Assembly: GCA_911728455.2 (NCBI GenBank)
Contig: OU452221.1
Location: 8,937,918 to 9,001,917 of the forward strand
DNA from: Marthasterias glacialis
Lineage: Eukaryota > Echinodermata > Asteroidea > Forcipulatida > Asteriidae
Direction: 5' to 3'
Length of the DNA stretch: 64,000 bases
In this document: one piece after another, positions 25,501 through 37,500 of the stretch
Position numbering within the stretch: position 1 is the stretch's first letter
Layout of the letters: each line of letters starts with the position of its first letter
Translations under genes and position numbers: made by a program
The notes under the pieces: generated by a model
The model's input: only the letters and a program-made list of their open reading frames with translations
What the model was told of the DNA's origin: nothing
Databases searched by the model: none

Positions 25501-28500
25501 ACATCATCATCACAATCATCTTGGTTGCGCCATTTTGGGAGTCAATGTCCCCCTGTGTTATAATATCACAGTGTAGAGCGCATTTTTAGGCGATGCAGCG
25601 TTTAAACGTTGACGAGTTGACTGCCACAATGGCGAGTGAGGCAGCAGTCGCTGCATGTGCTGTTGTCTCAAAGGGGACAATAAAACCCTTAACCCCTTGC
25701 ATAGGCCGCAATAGCTAAGGTCAAACAACGGAATCATGCACGTGTCTATTGACTGAAACAACTATCAGCCTTTTGCAAAGGTCTTCTTTTGATCTCAAAG
25801 ACAGCACTGTTTGAGTTTGTGACGTCATATGCAAAAGGTCTATTGTTGGACAAGTCAAAGAAATTGTTTAGGTGCATGGCAAGATCGGGCAAGCCATACG
25901 CGACCAAAGCTTGCCCGATCGGGCAATTAAGAAGAAAAAAAATGATCGAGGCCTGCAGTATGGGACATTCACAAAGTTTAACCCCCTGAAAAGTTTTAAT
26001 GTCGGGCAACTGTTCCTTGGGATGATTATGTAACAGTTGAAACAAACATGGTACGTTACAAATTCAACCATAAGGGGCGTTTTCTTGGTCTTGACCCGTT
26101 TCTACTATTTCTACCGGTAATTTCCGCTAGCAAAATTAACAATGACATTATAAAACAGTGTTTTTTTTTTTAATCTAGTAAGTCCACACAACAATGATTA
26201 AATATCAACAGGCCCAGTCTAAAGTACAATACAAAAAATACTTGAAATTGTATTTTATCTATGCTTTAATTGTGTAGCTTTTTTATATATGATGTTGCAG
26301 CAAAGTTTTTATTCACTTATCTTAATTATTAGGCAAAAGGCATTGTAAATCTGTCGCTGATGACGTTGAAGTACTTTATAAGTATCAATTTACAGTATTG
26401 ATTCTAGAAGTATTGAACTCTACCCCTAGCCCTAACTCTAACCCTAACGCTAGCCCTAGCCCTATATATCAATATCTTAACACGTTGACTGCCGACTACG
26501 AGTATACTCGTACTAACAGGTGTACCGGAGTCTGCCACTACGAATATACTCATAGACAATGAAAGGTCTTTGCATTGTAACTTGAATACACTGGCACCAC
26601 TGATCGCGCAACCAATAAGCTGCTGGCAGTGGTGAGGACATGCTTCTATAAAGTGTACATGTTCAAACTATTTAAGTAAGTACCGGTACCTATTAAGTAT
26701 GCGCGCATGCGCATAGGCCCTAAAGCTTGGCAAATGGGAACGCCATGTGAAATTATGCACGGCAGTCAACGTCTTAATAGTATTGAATCTAATAATCGAC
26801 TACAATCTGAGCTGAACTACACTAAACATATTGGACTACACATATTCATGACACTTATCGAGTACCATCAGGTATGAAAAACAGAAGGTCCTAACTCAGT
26901 TCTAAAAACTGTTACACATGGCTGAATATCAGCAACTGGGAAAAGTTACGAAGTTCGACTAAAACTGTTAGGCAATTTGAAGTTGAAGTCAATGAGTTTA
27001 TAACACCCAAATTATCGCGAGCTGCACATTTATCAATGGAACCACAAAGAGCATCCTCGTGTCGAGCACAACATTTGTGTCAATTCAATAAACTCGCAAA
27101 TATAATTCCACAGAATATCTGTTGCAGAAATGAAACCCTATGCCAAGACTGAAGTGGTTCATTCTGGTTGAATTCAGGCAATTTAGCTTGGAATCTGGCT
27201 TCTACCAGCTTGAAAAAAAAGACACCTACCAGTGCAGGCCAACTTCTGCAACACGGGAACAAGATCAATAAATACTACTATTATTATTATTATTATTTTT
27301 ACCCATACACCGATGTGTGTAAAGCACTGTATGCTCAGTACTTTCCTGAGTCCTGTGAAAAAAAAATAAATAAAAATCCAGCTTGTGTGTTACCCATACA
27401 CCGATGTGTGTAAAGCACTGTATACTCAGTACTTTCCTCGAGTCCTGTGGAAAAAAAAAACACAGGCATATTCCTCCGGTGGGATGTGAACCAAAGGACT
27501 CGGGAAATTACTGAGTATACAGTGCTTTACACGCATCGGTGTATGGGTAAAAAAAATAAAATAAAATAAAATAAACAATATTCTTTATCCCCGATGCAAA
27601 AACTAACATCTGTTATAAAGTTCAATAAATCAAATGAGGTCTCTAATGATTACTGATTCCTGTGTGTAATGGTTGATGGAGAAAAGATGCGATCATGTAC
27701 CTTGACGATTTACCATTTGTTTTCATGCAAAATGATCGTTATCTCATGCCACTGATTTTGAGCATGCATCCGCAAATTTTTAGATGTAAAATCGTAATGA
27801 GTTTTAACAGATATTGCTTTAAATGCACCATTTCCTCAAGCTTATGTACCCGAAAAGATTTCTGCGATGCATCTTCCAGAGTTTAATGGTTCTGTAAATT
27901 GAAAAGCTCTATGTAAACTACATGCAATATGTAAAATGTTAAACTACATCTTACATATAGAATACAAAATCAGAAATTTATTTTAAAAACTAGGTTATGA
28001 GAAGTAAGGACTTTAATCTTGGGTAGTGTACCCCTCGGGTCACATTCTGTGACCTGTGCCAACAAAACAACTGATAGACGAAAAAATGTGCAGTATGTGC
28101 CATTGCAAAGTCCAAGAGTTGAATATCAACTGGTGAACTCATTTGCAGTATCAACTATCTTGTACGTACATTCAGAGATTTTAAGAATGAGAACTGTACA
28201 TTAAGGTGCATCTCGTAAACAGGCAGATAATTTTTTTTTTAATTTGACTTTATAAAAACACGGCATGTTAACATGTTCTATGGCGTGTCGTGGCCGAGCG
28301 GATAAGAACACCGGACTCAAGCTCTGGTGTTTCTGATCAGCAGAGTGTGGGTTCGAGTCCCGGTTGTGACACTTGTGTCCTTAAGCAAGACACTTAACCA
28401 TTGTTGCTGCATCCTTCGGATGGGACGTAAAGCCGTAGGTCCTGTGTGTTGTGTATTGCTTGTAAATAAAACCAGTGCACTTATCGCAAAGAGAAGGGGT

Positions 28501-31500
28501 TTGCCCCGGTGTTTCTGGTTTGATCAGCTGCAGATTGCGCCACAGCACCTTGTAAACCATTACATGGTGCTATGTAAAGGAACAGGTTTGATACTTCAAA
28601 AGCGTCCCTCATCATACCTTGTAGGAAAAAATACCGAGCGCTTTGAGACGCCCATAGGGTGTGATAAAGCACTATATAAGAACTGCATATTATTATTATT
28701 ACTATTATTATTATTATTCTGTGTCACCTGTTATTTAATTTAGTCAAATGAATAAAATACACGCAATACTGAGGGATATTTTGTTCCATTTCAAAGGTTT
28801 ATTTCCAGGCCTCGAACTTCACTCTTGAAAGGGCACGGCAATTAACAGGTGTAGTGTGTGCTTCATACATGTTGGTGTCAATTGTTAACAATCCATGTTT
28901 GGAGTTATTCATGCAACCTTATAATAAACGGCAGGTAGGTGAAAGGATAGTACAAGCATGAAATTTAGCACACAGTCAGAGCGGGTCATGACGAAAGATA
29001 TTTGGCTATAGGGCTATCGCAGATTTGACCTTTGAAATAGAATAGGTTGAATAACAAGCAATGGCAGCCATTTTAAAGGTCCCATGAATTAGTTTTTTTT
29101 ATTGGTTAAAAAAATAAAGTATGCCTATTTTAGTATATCTTAACTTTTTTCACATTTTTTACATGCGTATTAATCATAGAAATAACGATTTCTAAAATTA
29201 GGGGGTTGCTGTGCTCTGCCCACCCTTCCTCATTAACACAAAATCTGGGACGTAGACAGTGGAATGGCTGACCAGGGCCATGTGTGTGACAATAACATAC
29301 AATGCATTGTTGACCACTCGGCACCAGAGCCGTTTTCGAAATGTTTTACCACAGCCTACGTCATGGATCATTGCGCAATCAAATGGCACACATTTTCGGG
29401 GCTCAATTAAAGTGTATTAACGCATAACAGACACATTAAAATAGTCAATACTATGTTTTGTTAATTTCAAACCATATATTAAGCCACAAAAATGTTCCGT
29501 GACAAAAAACCTCTTCATGGGCCCTTTAAGCAAATTTGAAAACTGCTTATTATTCTACTATTATTCTATTTTTGAAAAAGGACAAACAATCTGCGATGGC
29601 CCGATAGTCAAATATCTTTCTCATGACACGCTCTTACTGTGTTGCCAAATTCCATGCCTGTATCATCAAAGGCACAATTCCCACAAATATTTCCCCTATT
29701 TGCCCCAATACTTAAGTTTTTAAACAGTGGTTGTGATCCATGATTAGATGATCCATTGTCCCTGATCACATTTGCCAGAGGAATGTTGGAATTCCCCGAT
29801 TAATTTGTTTTTTTTTTAAAGGACTTCTTATTCTTGCGGTAAGGCAGATTCTAAGCTTTGGTTTCCTAAGACTGACCAGGTGTGGATTTCACAAAGCTCT
29901 AGGACTAGTCTTATTTCGAGTTAGGATGAGTAACTACTCCTAACGTATATGCCTTGTCATAAATGTAAGTTAGGACTAGTCCTAAGTTAGAACTAGATTT
30001 GTGAAATCCTCCCCGGGGTGACTGTGACTGCCGGGTAACACATATGTCTGCCTGACATGTAAGGGCCATTCACAGTTGAAGATATATTTGCCCATTTGAT
30101 GATGCATTAAAACAAATCTCAATTTAAAATCAAAACACAAATTCTGAGGTGTCCCTTCGGTGGCATTTTGCTATGACGGTATTTCATAGTATGTATTGTT
30201 ATTACTGAAGATGTTTGAACTGTTGTTGAACCACTTGATTCGATTGGACCCTTGGCATTAAAGTGTGGGGACAACTTACTGCGGTAGACAGTCTTGATGC
30301 AAGGGTCATCTCCAGATTGCCTTTCAAACCAAGAAGAGCTGGCACTAAGATGAACACCTCGGTGACGGTGGTGTACACTGGCCAATGCTGCAGGCAAGAA
30401 ACAAATACAATTCTCAATCAAATTTTACAGACGATAACGGCTGCAAGGAGTCTGTTTGCCTGGGATTCGCAAAGAGAGTGCCAAAATCTGCTGAAAAATT
30501 CAAAACCAGGGTTTTTAAAATGTTCAATTTTACATGTAAATGGTGGATAATATCTGGGTCCAGTTTCATGGCTCTGCTTACCACAGAATTCTGTGCTTCC
30601 GGCACCCTGTAAAGCATGGATTCTACAGGCCATAAGTGTAGAATTCCATAATAGACAGTGCCATGATTCTGAAATAGGGCCCTTATTTCCACATTCAAAA
30701 CAGGTAGTCCAAAAGACACCCAGACACCCCCTCTGGGTCACACCATGGTTGCAAAGGGGGTTTGCATCAATACAACCATAGTGGCCTTGAGACATTCACT
30801 TTATTCTGTTTCCATTTGTTGAAGATTTCAAACTCACTGAGGTGTTTCTATTGGTATCTTACAGCAAAATTGTAGGACTTACAATTGCATAGGTTTCACT
30901 AAAGTTACATGTAGTCTTAGTGACAGTTGTGCTGTTGACCATTGACAGTTTAGTTCTTGATTTAACAATTAAAAAAAACCACATACATTGAGTGTGAAAG
31001 TACGTGTGTAGACCCTACTTAGAGCACGGCACTATATCATCACTCGCCATACTGGAGTACTTACACACTGTATGCACATCACACACACACATTACTAGAA
31101 CTGTGCAAATTAGTGCTTCGAAGTGCAAAGCTGGATGGCATTATGTATCGCCTATACACTATGTACAATAATGATGTACAATTCAACGCAATTTTGCCTC
31201 TGACAACAAGTTTGAATTTGACTAAACCATAAACAACTAGAGCTTAAGCGTTTGTGGACAAACACAGGGCTGTTCCGATTATGATCGAATTTGATATTGC
31301 ACATTATATAAATTACTTTGTGCAATTATTTCTTGACTTCTGTTTCATAGGCACAGTTTCCTCATGCATCATTGCCATGTACACATTTGACATTAGATAT
31401 TAAAATCTTGTTATACTCGTACTGATAATTGCTGGTATGATATTTGGCCCACTTTAGTCTGATTTCCGATTTCTTGCCCTTAGGAAAAGCAGAAAATTGT

Positions 31501-34500
31501 GATTAAATAGCCTGAAAAGTCTATTAAAGCCTACACCATGTGAACATGTTAGTCAACCCTTGTACTCAATAAAATGTTCCTTCTTTTCAAGGACCATATC
31601 ATACCTGTAATAGTGAAATTTTACTGTGACATCCCTACTGATTATAGTCATTACTGATAAACTTACTTGTTCATTTCCTTTATATTGTTTGGGAAGAAAC
31701 CCCTTGCAGATGATGTCACACTATCACTATTGTTTGAGTACTGAACAAATAATTTAGAACATAAGCGTGCGTGTGTAATATGCTTTTTATATTCTAGCTT
31801 CAGAGCCCTGAACCTTGGGATTCTTTTTAAGCTCAGAAAATACAGTATGGATGTTAGAAATGAGTTACCATTCAAAATTTGTTATTTGTATCTGGTTTCC
31901 TGCTCTTTGGTGAAGAGCACCTAAGATTGCACTTCGGGTTTTTTTTCCGCCTAGCAACTCCTGGAATTAGGGTCAGGAAGTAAGTTCTACTAGCAGAATG
32001 ACTGTATACATTGTATCTATGGTGTAACTCATCCAAAGTTAATAATACCATTAAACGTGCATTGAAAACATGTAAGGTGTGTAAAAACGTCTGATGTCAA
32101 CCAACGTAAAAATTGAGGAGTGTAATATGACAGTAAACTGAAAAGGTATGTTAGACTGTTGGAGTAGTTTTGATCAAGCATTTATAAACAAAAGGAGCAG
32201 TATAAAATGAATCTGTTGTAGGCTAACTGGTAGCTATTGAAGTTCCTTCATAAATGGGAATGACATATTATTATGTCATCTCAAGGATGTGGAACATACC
32301 AAATGAGGTGCACTATTCTGTAATCATTAAATTTGTGTCCAATATGACATAGCACCAGTAAAGGGCATCGAATTCAAGTTCTGGTGGTTAAGCATTGGGG
32401 TGTGAGTTTGAATCCCAGCCATGACACTTGTGTCCTCGAGCAAGATGCTTTACTATTAAAATTGCTTCTCTTCACCTAGGGGTATAAATGGGTACCTGCG
32501 AAGGGTAGAAGTTGATATTGTGTTTGAAAATCCTTCAGTGCGCCACGGCAGCCCCTGGGGCTGTATACTCTCCCAGGTAGCTGAGAAAGATTTATAGGAA
32601 TGTTATCGGCCCAATGACCAGGGCATTCATGTAAAGCACATTGATTGTAAAATGCGCTACATAAGAACTAGTTAATGTTATTATTTGATATTAATCATTA
32701 CAAGAGGACTGCATAAGAACTAGTTATTGTTATTATTTAATGTTAATCATTACAAGAGGACTAAAGCACTAAAACCACATTTTGGAGAGTATTTCAGTCG
32801 AGGTACATTTTGATTCTCCTTATGTTTCGTAATTTTGATAGGCAGAGGCTAGAAACTTGCTTGACTGCAGTGCATGCAAAAGGAACACTACAGTAGTATG
32901 GCAATTGTTTTATTAGTTTCGTATAGTCCACATAAAAAAGAAGAAACAAAACCGGTTTGAATAGTAACAATTCTGTGGCATTTCAGTTCTGATGTATTTA
33001 GATTTATACACAAATATATTTGAAATGTATGGTGGCCCTGAAGGGACATCGCACATCGCAAACGTGTGCGCATACATAAGCGATGTCGTGAAACAAATCG
33101 CGATTATGTGCGCACATGTATGCGATGTCGTGAAACAAATCGCGAATATGTGCGCACACGTATGCAATGTCGTAAAATAAATCACGAATATGTGCGCACA
33201 CGTATGCAATGTCGTGAACCAAATCGCGAATGTGTGCGCACATGTATGCAATGTCGTGAACCAAATCGCGAATGTGTGCGCACACGTATGCAATGTCGTG
33301 AACCAATTCGCGAATATGTGCGCACTCGTCTGCGAATATATTCGCGATGTCGTGAATGTTATTGCATACCATTGTCGCATACCTTTGGGTTGATGTCATA
33401 GTTGCGGACAATGTGTTAGTGAACTAGGGAGTATGCAAGTGGCCCTGGTCCCATTTGTATACCAAAGACATTCAATGCAGGAGCTTGGGTACCAGGCAGG
33501 TACATTGTGTGGCCACTCTATGTGCAGCCGCCATCTACCGTGTGATGTTCAATCGTTCAGCATCATCAAAAAACAAAAAGTCAATAGCAAGAAAACAGTC
33601 ATGAATTATGACAGTCACGCGCGAAGATAAATTAGTCTGACCCTATTTATATATGCCTGTACATCTTGATTCCAGACTTGGTGCTTCAACCCCCCAGATC
33701 AATAGACATTTTATTCAAAGGTATGCGACAATGGTATGCAATAAAATTCACGACATCGCGAATATATTCGCAGACGAGTGCGCACATATTCGCGATTTGG
33801 TTCACGACATTGCATACCGTGTGCACACACATTCAGGATTTGTTTCACGACATTGCATACATGTGCGCACATATTCGCGATTTGGTTCACGACATTGCAT
33901 ACGTGTGCGCACACATTCGCGATTTGGTTTACGACATTGCATACGTGTACACATATATTCGCGATTTGATTCACGACATTGCATACGTGTGCGCATATAT
34001 TCACGATTTGGTTCACGACATTGCATACGTGTGCGCACATATTCGCGATTTGGTTCACGACGTTGCATACGTGTGCGCACACATTCGCGATTTGTTTCGC
34101 GACATTGCATACGTGTGCGCATAGATTCGCGATTTGGTTCACGACATTGCATACGTGTGCGCACACATTCGCGAATTGTTTCACGACATTGCATACGTGT
34201 GCGCACACGTATGCGATGTGCGATGTCCCTTCAGGGCCACCATAGAAATGTAAACAAGGGTTGCTAAAGAAAATGTTTACCTTGTGTGCTGTTTTCTATA
34301 TTAAAATATTAAACCTCATTGTTTGTGTCTTTGTCATACTGAATATGTTCTTGGGCTAAAATAGTAAATAATTTATGGGATATGAGTTGTTAATTTTGGC
34401 TTTTGACCCCCCAAAATCCAACACTGACCCTATAGCCATGGAAAAGGTAATTTCACTTTTTATACTTTATTTCCCCACTGGGCTCTAATTCTTGCCCTAT

Positions 34501-37500
34501 TGCATCCCCACCAAGTGTTTTGTCTGCCAGACGGTGATTTCCCAAAGTAATGCGTTCGCACAAGAACCTTAAAAACGTGGTTTCAGGCGAATGGGTAGCC
34601 TTGTTTCCTTCACGATTCAGCTTCAAGTAATGCGTTTGCATAAGAAACCTAAAAGATTGTTTTCCGGTGAACCGGACCAAGCGCAGACAAGTCTGACACG
34701 CGGGCAACATCGTCCCAAAGCACGGCGTTCTATTGTCTACGTTCACGCTGAATAACGATGATCTGAGCGGACACGACGCTCTGTGCTGAGAGCAAGACAA
34801 ATTCTTCTCGATTCTTTGCGAATGAACGTAGACTTGTGTCAGTCGGCGCAGGAGTGACTCTTTATAATATACTGTACATACAAAAAACGCAAAAACAGGG
34901 GTCATATTTGGGTTTAGGACTAGATTGAGTTTAAAAAAAAAGCAAGCAAGAGCACCGTTAAACTGGTAAAATCCCATTTGTTTTGTACACGGGCGAAAGT
35001 GCGCAATAGATGACGTAATTGTGACGTCGTTCCACATTTTAGGCCGGAAAGCACTTCTACAGTATCTCAGAAGTCTAAAACTGAAACAAGTTTGATGATC
35101 GATGGTATACTTTTTGAGATAAGATGCTTTCAAGATTTGCTAATTAAATCTTCACCTCGCTGTAAAGTGGCTAATTAATTAAGAATTTTAATATTTTTTA
35201 CATTCTGAGTCAAGCTTATGTTCTAAGCTACAATTTGATGTATGATTCAACTCTTTCCTATTTACGCTCTAGGATATTAGGCTTAAAGAAAAAACGTGTA
35301 CAAATGCTATGGGATTTAGGGCGGAAACAAATAATAATAATAATAATAAAAATAATAAAAATCTCGACGAAAATAATAGCTGTTCCGACTGTATGTCGGA
35401 ACAGCTAATAAGAATATCCTACATGTGAATAGTACTCCAGTATGGCATACTGGCAGCCCTCCCAAGTTGCTACAGAAATGTGATGTTTGCAGTGAAAGCA
35501 TTAAAGGCAAAGTATACCTTTGGTTTTTGGAACCGTACGTTTGCCTTGATGCTATATAATTGTAGATATATACCATAAAACTAACCTGTTTGAATTTCAT
35601 TTCAAAAGGTGGCAGCGTTTTTGAGATATCGCCAAAAATCTGGAGCGGTTGCGTTCACGCAGAAGAAGTATCCGTCATTGGAATACACATTCTGAGAAGC
35701 GTTACGGCCATAACGCTTCTCAGATTCAAGTTTTTGGGGGATAAAAAGTGATATATTTTTCCGTAACTGCAGTACTTCGAAGTGAAACGTTTCTCAAAAT
35801 GCATTATACTATCCAAAGCTGCCGTACTCCTTACCAAGTAAGTTTTTATTGCCAAAAATTTTCAGAGTCATTACCAAACGTATGCAATGCCTTTAAAGTT
35901 CGCAGGATTTCAATAGGATTTTGACCGCTGATCAATCAGTGAGGATTCTAGACTACCGAGGGAAAATATGTCATTGTACTCTCGCCAACTTTATATAATC
36001 TGTTTACCGGTAGGAAATAGTGTAGAGGATAAATTGAAATACGGAGAAAGGACCTCTCTATGGCAGAGAAAACAACCAATGTTGCATCACTATTCAGCAT
36101 TACATGTACATTGTATGCATTACACTCTGCACTTACACGTTTGTATGCAGTATATTTTTTTCATATAATCGTTTCTCAGAGTCTCAGTTTTCTGTTCATC
36201 TGATATTAACTGACATTAAATGACATTTTTGCCTGACCCTTACAAATTCTCAGTATTTCAACAACTCTGCTGGCATATGGTGTGAAAATACAAAATAGAA
36301 ATGGATACATGTGTGTTTTGTATGCATGGTACACGTAATCACGCAGTATAAACTTTGCTTCAAGGTGGTGGATTTTATGGGGTAAAACAGACAGGAAACA
36401 CAGTAAAGGGGGCCACTTGAAGTATGTACCTGAAACCAGCCAGAAGTATTGCAACATGTGAATGGGTATGAAGGCTCATACTGAAAATATTTTGAGTTGA
36501 TTCATTTGGTGTTTTTAGTTTTTGTTTTAAAAAACCACCCTCAAAATTTCATCAAAGTTGGACGGAAAAATCCACCTGCATTTTCCGTCCATTCTTCGAA
36601 CGACATTCGAGAGTAATTAAAAAAATAATGATCCTATTCAATTCAAATTATTTTCGGTATCAGCCTCTATGTCTATTCACGTGCTGAAACATATTTGGTC
36701 AGTTTCGGGTACTTACAAAAAAAGTCACTACCATTGGGAAAAACTGCTCTTGTTAACATGAAAAATGCCCCCCCCCTTTACTGTGTTTCCTGTCATGAGA
36801 CCTAGGTCTAGTAGATACTTTTTTGAAATTTATTGAGTCTTATGTGGCAATTGCCCGACTGCATTGGACAGCAAAACTTATTCTCAGCTTCTGCGTACAA
36901 AAATCAATACCATCTTCCTTGAACTGAGCGATATGGGTCACTCAGCTCATAACTCTTCCCATATTGCAGGCAAGTTATTGACAAATTGCAAAAGTTGCTA
37001 TATAATGTATGTAGAGGGATTTACTGGAAACTGATCAATGAGGAATGTTTAGCCTTTGTTCTTGTTGAATAGAGCTGTCTATATCATATGAAGGTTGTGT
37101 ACATAAACGGATGTCAATTATTGTCTTCACTGCAAATTTGTTTAGAGGACTGATGAGGCAAAGGACCAGTATTGTGGATCAATTGCACAAAATGCTGCTT
37201 TATAAATTTGGCCAGTTAAGTTGACCACCCATTTGAAACCAAAAGTAAAAAAAAAAAGTCAAGAATTATTTAATGGAACTTGGGATTTAAACATGTGCAC
37301 AAACAGTGTGAGCCTTTTCATAAATTCTGCTTGGAAATCGGGGTTTTGCCCAAGGTGGTCAGTGCCGGAAAACCTAACCAGCACTCAGGATCTCCCGACC
37401 ACCACTCCGAAAAGAAACCTGTTTTCCGACCACCACATAATTTTGTGGGAACAGTGATGAATTGTTTGGGTACAAGATGCTTGTGGCTGCTCTGGGGTCA

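Noticed and set aside
28282..28370. Functional tRNA-Leu or tRNA-Ser gene
   Set aside because: The 5' half resembles one, but it continues straight into a SINE core and tail, and related copies occur at 20900 and 22600.
28327..28743. 138-codon plus-strand open frame
   Set aside because: It lies in the SINE at 28282-28718 and runs through its B-box, core and AT-rich tail.
33004..34267. Long open frames on both strands with 14-residue repeats (for example Ala-His-Ile-Arg-Asp-Leu...)
   Set aside because: They exist because the 42-bp unit length is divisible by three and lacks stops in several frames. All frames are about equally open, and there is no start, splice or composition signal for a gene.
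34453..35133. 226-codon minus-strand open frame
   Set aside because: It resembles no known protein. It has an internal duplicated segment visible at DNA level (AAGTAATGCGTTCGCA and AAGTAATGCGTTTGCA) typical of repeats, and lies inside SLC41A intron 1. I see no coding evidence beyond length.
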